DNA of 45,072 nucleotides, taken from Bacteroidales bacterium (GTDB lineage Bacteria > Bacteroidota > Bacteroidia > Bacteroidales > UBA932). Under the pieces are notes generated by a model. That model saw only the letters and a program-made list of their open reading frames with translations. It was not told the DNA's origin and searched no databases. Below are positions 1 to 7,845 of this stretch, one piece after another (positions within the stretch are counted from its first letter, which is position 1; each line of letters begins with the position of its first letter). Both the position numbers and the translations under genes were made by a program. Location: positions 1 through 45,072 of the forward strand of contig JAAYYL010000017.1 in NCBI GenBank assembly GCA_012515395.1. The letters run 5' to 3'.

Positions 1-1
1 A

Positions 2-1591
2 GAAAACAACTGGCTGATACGCCAGGGATTTTCGGTAAAAGGATCGCTCAAAGAGGTAAATGCCCGGGTGCTCAACGCGCTGACTCGGGGCGTGGAATCC
101 ATAGGATTTCGTCTGGACAAAGAAAAGGATTATTCTGAAAAAGACATGGCAACGCTGCTGGCAGGGGTCTATTTACCTGCCGTGGAGATTTCTTTTGAAG
201 GGGTTTCCTGTAAAAAGCCTCAGGTGCTGGATGCTTTTCTGAGCTATATAAAAACGGAAGGCACAGATCCTTTACAGGTCAGGGCCCGTTTTGAGTTCAA
301 TCCGCTTGGCCGGGCTTATGACGAAGGCAGAAACCCGTCAGTGAAAGAACTTGATGTTTTAAAAATACTTATAGAAAGTAGCAGGGATTATCCGCATATT
401 CGCGTAATATGCGTCAGGGGATATGACTACAGGAATAACGGTTCGGGCATCGTACAGGAACTGGCCTTTTCCATGGCCATGGGTAGTGAATACATTCGCT
501 TGTTAAAGGAGAAAGGCATGGCGCCTTCCATAGCTGCGCGTTCCATTCATTTTCATACCGGGATAGGATCCCATTATTTTCTGGAAATCGCAAAATTTCG
601 TGCTGCCAGGGTTTTCTGGAGCAGGATTGTGAAAGAACAAGGTGTCGGGGAACCGGAAGATCAAAAGATCCGGCTCCATGCCACCACCAATTTTTGGAAC
701 CAGACGGCTTACGATATGTATGTGAACCTGCTCAGGGGAACGACACAAGCCATGTCGGCAGCTATCGCAGGGGTGGATTCAATGGAAGTAATCCCGTTTG
801 ACCGTGTGGTTCATGATGTAAACGATTTTAGTGATCGCCTGGCCAGGAACATACAGACCATATTAAAAGAAGAAGCTCATTTTGACCGGGTAACGGATCC
901 GGCGGCAGGGTCCTATTATGTTGAAAATCTGACGCATTCCATCCTTGCCGAGTCGGAAAAAATGTACAAACAGCTGCTGGAAAAAGGGGGCTTTTCTTCT
1001 GAAACCGGAAGGTTATGGGTAATGGAAAACATCCGGGCTGCCCGGGAACGCTCCTTGAAAAACCTGGCTTCCCGCAAAGAGATCCTGGTGGGTGTCAATC
1101 AGTATCCCGATGCTGCAGCACAAGCTCCCGCAATGCTTTCAGAGATAGCGGAAGAGAAATGGGTCCGGGCTGCTGCCCCGTTTGAAAAATTGCGTTTGGA
1201 AACTGAAAAAGCATCCGTGATTCCTCAGGTTTTCCTGCTTACATTCGGAAATCCGGCCATGTGTCGCGCAAGAGCGCAATTTTCTGCCAATTTCTTTGGT
1301 GTTGCCGGATTCAAGGTTACGGACAACAACCGTTTTGCTTCAGTGGAAGAAGGCATACAGGCCGCTTTGAGCTCCGGTGCCCGTATAGTTGTAGCCTGTT
1401 CATCAGACGAAGAATATTGCGATGCTGTTCCGCAGATAGCCCGTTCCCTGGGAGATGACATTATACTGACTGTTGCCGGAGAACCTGCTTGCAAAGAAGA
1501 ACTCATAAAGGAAGGGGTTACTCATTTCATCAGTCTCAGAAGCAATGTGCTTGAGACGCTTCTTCAATACCAAAAAGAACTGGAATTATGA
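2..1591 (+). CDS. mutA: Methylmalonyl-CoA mutase small subunit (5' partial)
   Basis: Small, non-catalytic partner of the B12-dependent mutase that interconverts succinyl-CoA and (R)-methylmalonyl-CoA in propionate metabolism. The frame is open from the first bases of the window, so the GTG at 68 is internal and the true start lies upstream. 529 residues are visible; full-length MutA is usually about 620. The visible part is the mutase TIM barrel, with the family stretch [17 protein letters not shown], followed by a degenerate C-terminal cobalamin-like domain (from about 1215) in which I see no DxHxxG cobalt-ligand motif. That loss is normal for the small subunit. The stop overlaps the mutB start (ATGA at 1588-1591), implying translational coupling and matching the heterodimer. 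Confidence 0.95.
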   Translation, partial: ENNWLIRQGFSVKGSLKEVNARVLNALTRGVESIGFRLDKEKDYSEKDMATLLAGVYLPAVEISFEGVSCKKPQVLDAFLSYIKTEGTDPLQVRARFEFNPLGRAYDEGRNPSVKELDVLKILIESSRDYPHIRVICVRGYDYRNNGSGIVQELAFSMAMGSEYIRLLKEKGMAPSIAARSIHFHTGIGSHYFLEIAKFRAARVFWSRIVKEQGVGEPEDQKIRLHATTNFWNQTAYDMYVNLLRGTTQAMSAAIAGVDSMEVIPFDRVVHDVNDFSDRLARNIQTILKEEAHFDRVTDPAAGSYYVENLTHSILAESEKMYKQLLEKGGFSSETGRLWVMENIRAARERSLKNLASRKEILVGVNQYPDAAAQAPAMLSEIAEEKWVRAAAPFEKLRLETEKASVIPQVFLLTFGNPAMCRARAQFSANFFGVAGFKVTDNNRFASVEEGIQAALSSGARIVVACSSDEEYCDAVPQIARSLGDDIILTVAGEPACKEELIKEGVTHFISLRSNVLETLLQYQKELEL

Positions 1592-3624
1592 AAAAGTATT
1601 ATACAGCCTCAGATCTGGAAAACATGGAACACCTGCAATATGCCGCAGGTATACCTCCTTACCTTAGGGGACCGTACAGTACCATGTATGTACAAAAACC
1701 ATGGACTATAAGACAATATGCAGGTTTTTCCACAGCCGAAGAATCAAATGCCTTCTACCGCAGGAATCTGGCTGCCGGGCAAAAAGGCCTTTCCGTTGCT
1801 TTTGATCTGGCTACGCATCGCGGGTACGATGCCGATCATCCCCGTGTAGTCGGAGATGTGGGCAAAGCAGGGGTGAGCATCTGTTCTGTGGAAGATATGA
1901 AAGTCCTTTTTGACCAGATTCCGTTGAACAAAATGTCCGTATCCATGACCATGAACGGAGCAGTACTGCCCATCCTGGCCTTTTATATTGTTGCGGGGCA
2001 GGAACAGGGTGCCGGTCTTACCGAATTGACGGGCACTATCCAGAATGATATATTGAAAGAATTCATGGTCCGTAACACGTATATCTATCCTCCCGATTTT
2101 TCCATGCGTATCATCGGAGATATATTTGCATACACTTCCCGCAACATGCCACGTTTCAATTCCATATCCGTATCGGGGTACCATATGCAGGAAGCCGGTG
2201 CTACCAGTGAAATAGAAATGGCCTACACGCTTGCTGACGGATTGGAATACCTGCGTACCGGGGTTAAGGCAGGTATGGATATAGATGCATTCGCCCCCAG
2301 GATATCTTTCTTCTGGGCTATTGGAATGGACCATTTCAAGGAGATTGCAAAAATGCGAGCGGCCCGGATGATCTGGGCCCGGATCGTTAAAGGTTTCAAT
2401 CCGAAAAATCCAAAATCGTTGTCTCTGAGAACACACTGTCAAACTTCAGGTTGGTCTTTGACCGAGCAGGATCCTTTCAACAACGTTTCCCGGACCTGCA
2501 TAGAAGCCATGGCCGCAGCTTTGGGACATACGCAGAGTCTGCACACCAACGCACTGGACGAAGCCATTGCATTGCCCACGGACTTCTCGGCAAGGATCGC
2601 CCGCAATACCCAATTGTACCTGCAGGACGAGACGGAAATATGCCGCAGCATTGATCCCTGGGCAGGATCCTATTACGTGGAATCATTGACTCACAAGATT
2701 GCACACGATGCATGGGAGCTCATACAGGAAATCGAAGATCTGGGAGGTATGGCCAAAGCCATTGAAACAGGGATTCCAAAATTGAGAATTGAAGAAGCAG
2801 CGGCACGCACACAGGCACGCATTGATTCCGGGATTGATGTGTTGGTGGGTGTTAACAAATACCGTCTGGACAAAGAAGATCCAATTGAAATATTGGACGT
2901 AGACAATACCAAAGTACGTCTTTCGCAAATTGCCCGGCTGGAATCATTGCGAAAAAACAGGGATTCCGCAAAAGTGGAGGCTTCCCTGGAAGCTATCACC
3001 CGGGCTGCGCGTGATAAAACGGGAAATTTACTGGAACTGGCTGTTGAAGCAGCCCGCAACAGGGCCACTTTAGGAGAGATCTCCGACGCCTGTGAAAAAG
3101 TGGCGGGACGTTATAAAGCAGTAATACGTATGAACAAGGGAGTTTATTTATCTGAAGTAAAAGACGATGCTCACTTTGCCAAAGCCAGAGAAATGGCGGC
3201 TCGTTTTGCTGAACGGGAAGGCCGTCAGCCCAGGATAATGATAGCCAAACTGGGTCAGGACGGGCATGATCGCGGAGCAAAAGTAGTGGCTACCGGATAC
3301 GCAGACATAGGTTTTGACGTAGATATGGGGCCTTTGTTCCAGACTCCGGAAGAAGCAGCTCGCCAAGCAGTGGAGAACGATGTTCACATCCTGGGTGTTT
3401 CTTCATTGGCTGCCGGACATAAAACACTTGTACCACAGGTAGTTAATGCATTAAAAGAATTGGGACGCGAAGACATCCTGGTGATCGTAGGCGGTGTAAT
3501 TCCTGCCCAGGACTACCAGGAATTGTATGATGCGGGAGCCGTGGCCGTTTTCGGGCCCGGAACACCGGTCGCTTTATGTGCCGTCAGGATGTTGGAATTG
3601 CTGGAAAAGCAATCAGAGGAGTAA
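1588..3624 (+). CDS. mutB: Methylmalonyl-CoA mutase large (catalytic) subunit
   Basis: Catalytic subunit of cytoplasmic adenosylcobalamin-dependent methylmalonyl-CoA mutase. The TIM barrel carries family blocks such as [17 protein letters not shown] and [20 protein letters not shown] near the N-terminus, and [13 protein letters not shown] in the middle. The C-terminal B12 domain has DGHDRG (D558, H560, G563), with H560 as the predicted lower cobalt ligand, and a GGVIPAQDY segment. At 678 residues it is about 35 shorter than the roughly 715 I recall for Bacteroides-type MutB. The missing part is the N-terminal arm before the YTAxDLE stretch, which in known structures wraps around the partner subunit. 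The start is fixed by the ATGA overlap with mutA. It converges with lplA, overlapping by 12 bp. No meaB or epimerase gene is in view. Confidence 0.97.
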   Translation: MKKYYTASDLENMEHLQYAAGIPPYLRGPYSTMYVQKPWTIRQYAGFSTAEESNAFYRRNLAAGQKGLSVAFDLATHRGYDADHPRVVGDVGKAGVSICSVEDMKVLFDQIPLNKMSVSMTMNGAVLPILAFYIVAGQEQGAGLTELTGTIQNDILKEFMVRNTYIYPPDFSMRIIGDIFAYTSRNMPRFNSISVSGYHMQEAGATSEIEMAYTLADGLEYLRTGVKAGMDIDAFAPRISFFWAIGMDHFKEIAKMRAARMIWARIVKGFNPKNPKSLSLRTHCQTSGWSLTEQDPFNNVSRTCIEAMAAALGHTQSLHTNALDEAIALPTDFSARIARNTQLYLQDETEICRSIDPWAGSYYVESLTHKIAHDAWELIQEIEDLGGMAKAIETGIPKLRIEEAAARTQARIDSGIDVLVGVNKYRLDKEDPIEILDVDNTKVRLSQIARLESLRKNRDSAKVEASLEAITRAARDKTGNLLELAVEAARNRATLGEISDACEKVAGRYKAVIRMNKGVYLSEVKDDAHFAKAREMAARFAEREGRQPRIMIAKLGQDGHDRGAKVVATGYADIGFDVDMGPLFQTPEEAARQAVENDVHILGVSSLAAGHKTLVPQVVNALKELGREDILVIVGGVIPAQDYQELYDAGAVAVFGPGTPVALCAVRMLELLEKQSEE

Positions 3625-4599
3625 GTCTGTGAAATCTTCCGGAGGAATGTTGCGAAAGTAATCTTCCATCCGGAAGTTTTGCAGTTTTTTCCCAATAGCT
3701 TCTTTTGTGTGTGGACAGCCTTTCAGGGCTGCTTCAATGTCTTGTGTGGGTGCCAGAAAAAAATAATCTCCGAAAATCTTTGCATCTTCTATCACTCCGT
3801 TGCGAATATCCAGGATTACTTCCATATTGCCTCCGGCAAATCGTTTTTTACGGACTGTTCCATTGTTTGCGTCTTTTCCGTAGTTCCAGGAGTCCGTCCT
3901 GTATTTGCTGTCACATAAGGCACGGATGATTTCTTGTTCCTGTTGGTTCAACGGTTCATCTTTGTATGTTTTATCAGGGTTGCCTGCAATATGTTCTTTC
4001 AGGATATCCAGGAATCCTGCAGCATCCGTTTTTTGCTTCAGGTATTCGGAAATATTACACACAGCACGCGGGTTACTGGGTACACCGCGTTTTTTTTCAC
4101 GTGCTTTTGTTTTCAGGGCAAGAGACAGGTCCTTGATAGATGCACTGAACAGCAGGGTGCCGTGCAATAAGATACGGTTTTTATGGAGCGCTATGGCATT
4201 GCCGGAGAACTTGCGTCCGTCTATGACCAGATCATTCCTTCCTTCCAGACAGGCATTCACACCCAGTTTATGCAATACATCCAATATGGGTTGCGTAAAA
4301 CGGGCAAAGATTTCGGACGTGTCTGTCCCGGGAGGGTAACGGTCCACAAACGTATAATTGATATTTCCCAGGTCATGAAAAACCGCACCTCCTCCGCTAA
4401 GCCTGCGGACTACGGCAATATTGTTTTCCCGGACATATTCACTGTTGATCTCCGAGGGGGTATGTTGGTTGCGTCCTACAATGATCGCGGGAGCATTTCG
4501 CCATAGTCTGAAAACAGGTATATGCAAGCGGGTCAGTAAATATTCTTCAACGGCAAGGTTCCAGTACGGATCCGTTGTTTTATCTATTAAACAGCGCAT
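3613..4599 (-). CDS. lplA: Lipoate-protein ligase A
   Basis: Attaches lipoate, via lipoyl-AMP, to the lipoyl domains of 2-oxoacid dehydrogenases and GcvH. The 328 residues cover the catalytic domain with the nucleotide and lipoate loop [12 protein letters not shown] (65-76), then GNINYTF, and [16 protein letters not shown] with K130 as the expected lipoyl-AMP contact. After about residue 245 comes a small accessory domain, as in E. coli-type LplA. It is the last gene of a leftward operon. Its start lies inside the end of the PAP2 gene (20-bp overlap), and its 3' end overlaps mutB tail to tail. A lipoyltransferase without ligase activity is a less likely alternative. Confidence 0.93.
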   Translation of the reverse strand: MRCLIDKTTDPYWNLAVEEYLLTRLHIPVFRLWRNAPAIIVGRNQHTPSEINSEYVRENNIAVVRRLSGGGAVFHDLGNINYTFVDRYPPGTDTSEIFARFTQPILDVLHKLGVNACLEGRNDLVIDGRKFSGNAIALHKNRILLHGTLLFSASIKDLSLALKTKAREKKRGVPSNPRAVCNISEYLKQKTDAAGFLDILKEHIAGNPDKTYKDEPLNQQEQEIIRALCDSKYRTDSWNYGKDANNGTVRKKRFAGGNMEVILDIRNGVIEDAKIFGDYFFLAPTQDIEAALKGCPHTKEAIGKKLQNFRMEDYFRNIPPEDFTDLLL

Positions 4600-5170
4600 G
4601 TTTTTCCATTTTTATGATGACAAAGAGATATATCCTGTATACGATCCATCCGAGCAACATTCCCGCCAGAGCCCCGCATACCACATCAGCCGGAAAATGC
4701 TTTCCTACATAAATACGGCTGTAAGAAACCAGGAAAGCCCAAATAAAAATGAATGTCGTGTACCATTTTTTCCGGTATACCAGTCCCGTAAATGTTGCCA
4801 ATCCAAAAACATTTGCGGCATGGGACGAAACAAAAGAGTATAGTCCCCCTTTTCCCTCAAGCAAACGGATACTGTCTTCCCATTGGGGAACGTGACAAGG
4901 TCTTACCCTTTGAACCCATTCCTTGATCAGGGAAGACGATACCTGGTCCGTCAGTAAAAAAGTAAGTAAAATGCCCGCCAGGGCGATCAACGCTTTTTTC
5001 CATGGAAGTATCACAAAAAGCCCGCCCGTGATCAGCAGGTACAGCGGTATCCATACAGGTATGTTTGAAAAGGTTTTCATCACCGGATCCAACAGGGGAC
5101 AGTGAGCTCCGTTGATGATAAAAAAGAGATCATGATCCAACCGGATTATTGATTCCACAAGGTGTTCCAT
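4580..5170 (-). CDS. PAP2-family membrane phosphatase
   Basis: Integral membrane phosphatase of the PAP2 superfamily, probably acting on undecaprenyl pyrophosphate or another lipid phosphate at the periplasmic face. The three signature motifs are visible: K83-x6-R90-P91, the second motif as FVSSH (113-117) in place of the usual PSGH, and S151-R152-x5-H158-x3-D162. H117 and H158 are the expected catalytic histidines. Several hydrophobic stretches (about 39-56, 58-76, 118-132, 137-152, 165-186) predict a multi-pass protein. It sits between obg and lplA and overlaps both (25 and 20 bp). Substrate cannot be decided from sequence: undecaprenyl pyrophosphate, phosphatidylglycerophosphate and lipid A phosphatases share this fold. 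Confidence 0.85.
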   Translation of the reverse strand: MEHLVESIIRLDHDLFFIINGAHCPLLDPVMKTFSNIPVWIPLYLLITGGLFVILPWKKALIALAGILLTFLLTDQVSSSLIKEWVQRVRPCHVPQWEDSIRLLEGKGGLYSFVSSHAANVFGLATFTGLVYRKKWYTTFIFIWAFLVSYSRIYVGKHFPADVVCGALAGMLLGWIVYRIYLFVIIKMEKHALFNR

Positions 5171-6141
5171 ATCTGCTCTTTGAGTTGGGTAATGTTTCTT
5201 CCGGTTACAGATGAAATTAACATTACGGGCAGGGAACGCGGTATACGTCTTCTAAGAGCTTTTTCCTGCTGTTCGTCCAAAAGATCTGCCTTGGTAACGG
5301 CCAGCATCTTCTGCTTGTCCATGAGTTCTGCTTTGTATTGTCTCAATTCCTGAAGCAATATTTTGTATTCGGCCGTAATGTCCGGACTGTCTGCGGGAAT
5401 AAGGAACAACAACATGGAATTTCGTTCAATATGTCTCAGGAAGCGGAGTCCCAGCCCCTTTCCTTCATGAGCTCCCTGGATTATACCGGGTATGTCTGCC
5501 ATAACAAAAGACCGGTTATCGGACAGGGATACAATACCCAACTGAGGAACAAGTGTAGTGAAGGGATAATCCGCGATCTTTGGTCTTGCGGCAGAAACAG
5601 CTGTTAATAAGGTGGACTTTCCGGCGTTGGGAAATCCTACAAGCCCTACATCGGCAAGCAGTTTCAATTCCAGGACAAACCAGTTTTCCTCACCCGGTTG
5701 ACCCGGCTGTGCGTAGCGGGGTGTCTGGCGGGTAGCAGATTTGAAATGGTTGTTTCCCAGGCCGCCTTTACCTCCGCGGCATAAAATGAATTCTTCACCG
5801 GCAGTGGTCAATTCAGCCAGATATTCTTCAGTATCTGCCCGTTTAATGACAGTCCCCGGAGGTACATCAACGTAAATGTCATCTCCGTCTGCGCCGTGAG
5901 CCAGGTTGCCCCGTCCGGGTTCTCCGTTACCGGCGCGGATGTGTTTTCTGTATTTCAGGTGTATTAACGTCCAAAATTGCGGATTGACTTTCAGGATAAT
6001 ATGGCCTCCTCGTCCCCCGTCGCCCCCGTCGGGGCCTCCTTTGGGAACGTACTTGGCCCGCAGCAAATGCACGGATCCGGCACCTCCGTTACCGGAGGCA
6101 CAGAAAAGTTTGACATAATCTACAAAATTGGTTTCAGACAT
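5146..6141 (-). CDS. obg: GTPase Obg/CgtA
   Basis: Essential GTPase that binds the large ribosomal subunit late in its assembly. The glycine-rich Obg fold covers residues 1-158. The G domain follows, with P-loop GFPNAGKST (169-177), G2 region YPFTTL, G3 DIPGI (216-220), and G4 TKAD (283-286). At 331 residues it ends soon after the G domain and lacks the OCT extension found in Firmicutes, as is usual for Bacteroidetes. It overlaps adk upstream by 22 bp and PAP2 downstream by 25 bp, so it is translated from a multi-gene leftward mRNA starting at hpt. Confidence 0.97.
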   Translation of the reverse strand: MSETNFVDYVKLFCASGNGGAGSVHLLRAKYVPKGGPDGGDGGRGGHIILKVNPQFWTLIHLKYRKHIRAGNGEPGRGNLAHGADGDDIYVDVPPGTVIKRADTEEYLAELTTAGEEFILCRGGKGGLGNNHFKSATRQTPRYAQPGQPGEENWFVLELKLLADVGLVGFPNAGKSTLLTAVSAARPKIADYPFTTLVPQLGIVSLSDNRSFVMADIPGIIQGAHEGKGLGLRFLRHIERNSMLLFLIPADSPDITAEYKILLQELRQYKAELMDKQKMLAVTKADLLDEQQEKALRRRIPRSLPVMLISSVTGRNITQLKEQIWNTLWNQ

Positions 6142-6698
6142 TCACTTACCTGGTTGAAAGTATATTCCGGAGTTTTGGAGCTGTCAACGGAAACAAATTT
6201 ATCTTGTTGTTTATAATGATCAATGATCGGTTCTGTTTGGGTATGGTATGTAGCCAGACGGTGACGTACCCTTTGGGCGTCGGTATCGTCCGGCCTGTTT
6301 TCAATGGTGGCACGGCGTAACAACCTCATTTCACATATGGAATCGTCAATATCGAGCAATATGAGCAGCTTCAGCGGATGGCCCTTTGCCTCCAGAAACT
6401 CATCCAAAGCACGAGCCTGGGGCAATGTTCGGGGGAACCCGTCAAACAGGAAACCGCGTGCCTTGGGATGAGCTTCCAGGTTGTTGGCTATCAAGGAAAT
6501 GACGATCTTATCGGAAACCAGATCGCCCTTGGAAAGTATGGATTCCACTTCCTTGCCAAGCGGTGTTCCCCGTTCAATTTCGTTTCTAAGCATATCTCCG
6601 GTGGAAAGATGGACAAACCCGAATGCTTCCACCATCAATTTAGCCAGTGTCCCTTTCCCCGAACCGGGAGGGCCTGCAATAATAATATTTACCATCAT
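6120..6698 (-). CDS. adk: Adenylate kinase, short form
   Basis: Catalyses ATP + AMP = 2 ADP in the cytoplasm. The P-loop GPPGSGKGT spans residues 9-17. The NMP-binding block LSTGDMLR and the segment FDGFPRTLPQA follow. The LID is the short form without zinc cysteines, and RPDD.D precedes the R-x-R helix. The length of 192 residues matches short adenylate kinases. There are two Met codons at the start; either is possible. The start follows the hpt stop with no spacer, and the end overlaps obg by 22 bp. Grouping with hpt puts two purine nucleotide enzymes on one transcript. Confidence 0.96.
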   Translation of the reverse strand: MMVNIIIAGPPGSGKGTLAKLMVEAFGFVHLSTGDMLRNEIERGTPLGKEVESILSKGDLVSDKIVISLIANNLEAHPKARGFLFDGFPRTLPQARALDEFLEAKGHPLKLLILLDIDDSICEMRLLRRATIENRPDDTDAQRVRHRLATYHTQTEPIIDHYKQQDKFVSVDSSKTPEYTFNQVSECLKPIL

Positions 6699-7235
6699 TC
6701 AATCTATTACGTAAAGGTCTTTGTATTGTCTTCCCAGATTGTTGTAATCCAGACCGTATCCTACAACAAAATCGTTGGGGATCTTGATGCACGCATAATC
6801 TATGGGAATATCTGCCTTGTAGGCGTCAGGTTTCAACAGAAGGGTGCAAATCTTTATTTGTTTGGGATTTCTTGTTTTCAGATCTCCAAGCAGGTTGGAG
6901 ATGGTAGTTCCGCTATCTACGATATCTTCCAGCACAATGACGGTCCTGTCTTTAATGTCACTGCACAAACCCAGCACCTGGCGGACAGTTCCGGTACTTT
7001 CGGTTCCGCTGTATGAAGAAAGTTTGACGAAAGTGACTTCGCAATTGAGCGTAATTTTCTTCATCAGATCTGCCGTAAACATGAATGACCCGTTAAGTAT
7101 ACTAAGGAATACGGGTTTTTCTTCGTTGCTCAGATCCCGGTTCAGTTGTCCGGCTATGCGGGAAATAGCTTTGTCAATTTCCGCATACGGGATATATGTC
7201 CGGAAAGTTTTGTCTTGAAGGGTTATGCGTTCCAT
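6699..7235 (-). CDS. hpt: Hypoxanthine phosphoribosyltransferase
   Basis: Purine salvage enzyme that converts hypoxanthine or guanine plus PRPP to IMP or GMP. The PRPP loop is EDIVDSGTT (103-111). The flexible-loop region with SSYSGTESTG lies at about 73-82, and a VGYGLDYNNLGR segment near the C-terminus is typical of bacterial HPRT. The length of 178 residues is normal. It is the first gene of the leftward operon hpt-adk-obg-PAP2-lplA and is divergent from purE, a purine synthesis gene. A perfect TAnnTTTG box ends 4 nt before the ATG, so the mRNA may be leaderless at this gene. Confidence 0.96.
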   Translation of the reverse strand: MERITLQDKTFRTYIPYAEIDKAISRIAGQLNRDLSNEEKPVFLSILNGSFMFTADLMKKITLNCEVTFVKLSSYSGTESTGTVRQVLGLCSDIKDRTVIVLEDIVDSGTTISNLLGDLKTRNPKQIKICTLLLKPDAYKADIPIDYACIKIPNDFVVGYGLDYNNLGRQYKDLYVID

Positions 7236-7239
7236 GGAA

Positions 7240-7247
7240 CAAAAATA
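7240..7247 (-). promoter_or_regulatory. Candidate -7 box for hpt operon (TATTTTTG)
   Basis: On the minus strand TATTTTTG matches the Bacteroidetes -7 consensus TAnnTTTG exactly. Only four bases (TTCC) separate it from the hpt ATG at 7235, which would place the transcription start at or next to the initiation codon. I see no good TTTG -33 element 19-21 nt upstream. Confidence 0.45.
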
Positions 7248-7252
7248 ATGAT

Positions 7253-7260
7253 TAAATTTG
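7253..7260 (+). promoter_or_regulatory. Candidate -7 box for purE (TAAATTTG)
   Basis: TAAATTTG matches TAnnTTTG and ends 21 nt before the purE ATG, leaving a normal short leader. It lies back to back with the hpt box in a 46-bp divergent region. No TTTG -33 element is evident at the right spacing. Confidence 0.4.
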
Positions 7261-7281
7261 AACTTTTAACAGCAATAGATC

Positions 7282-7791
7282 ATGAATCCTCAAGTCAGCA
7301 TCATCATGGGCAGTTTATCGGATATGCCGGTAATGGAAGAAGCGGCCCGTTTTCTTGAACAAATGGAAATCCCTTTTGAAATCAATGCCCTTTCGGCACA
7401 CAGGACGCCGGACAAAGTTGCGGATTTTGCCAGAAATGCATCCCAAAGAGGCGTTCGGGTGATCATTGCCGGAGCCGGTGGGGCGGCTCACCTTCCCGGA
7501 GTCATAGCAGCTTATGCTGATATTCCGGTTATCGGAGTGCCCGTTAAGTCTTCCAACTCGTTGGCCGGATTGGATTCCATATTATCCATTCTTCAAATGC
7601 CCGCAGGAATTCCGGTTGCCACCATGGCATTGGACGGGGCACGCAACGCAGCGATTTTTGCTGCCGGTATCCTGGCCCTGGGAAATCAGGAGCTGGCTGC
7701 AAGGATGAAAGATTTCCGCAGTTCACTAACAAGAAAAGTGGAAGAAGCGAATGAATCCATCAAAAAGATCCAATACAGGTACAAGATCTGA
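7282..7791 (+). CDS. purE: N5-carboxyaminoimidazole ribonucleotide mutase
   Basis: Converts N5-CAIR to CAIR in de novo purine synthesis. The active-site blocks are GSLSD (10-14), SAHRTP (38-43) and GAGGAAHLPG (64-73), followed by SLAGLDSILSILQMPAGIPV. This pattern is the class I mutase type rather than the class II AIR carboxylase. The length of 169 residues is typical. It is divergent from hpt across 46 bp, so the region controls both synthesis and salvage. The downstream outer-membrane protein gene starts 54 bp later, probably on the same transcript. Confidence 0.97.
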   Translation: MNPQVSIIMGSLSDMPVMEEAARFLEQMEIPFEINALSAHRTPDKVADFARNASQRGVRVIIAGAGGAAHLPGVIAAYADIPVIGVPVKSSNSLAGLDSILSILQMPAGIPVATMALDGARNAAIFAAGILALGNQELAARMKDFRSSLTRKVEEANESIKKIQYRYKI

Positions 7792-7845
7792 ACAATAGTT
7801 TAACAACAACGCTCATCAGAGGGGAGCGAAAGAGGGGAAAGCGTC

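Noticed and set aside
68-70. GTG as start of mutA
   Set aside because: The frame is open upstream to the window edge and encodes family sequence, so this is an internal codon.
1744-2442. Antisense open frame of 232 codons inside mutB
   Set aside because: Shadow of a highly conserved catalytic barrel; the product is rich in His, Gln and Phe with no domain pattern.
7810-7844. Purine-rich near-repeat AGAGGGGAGCG / AGAGGGGAAAGCG with CGCTC/GAGCG pairing
   Set aside because: The stem is only 5 bp with a 9-base loop; the simplest reading is a ribosome-binding region for the HhH barrel gene.
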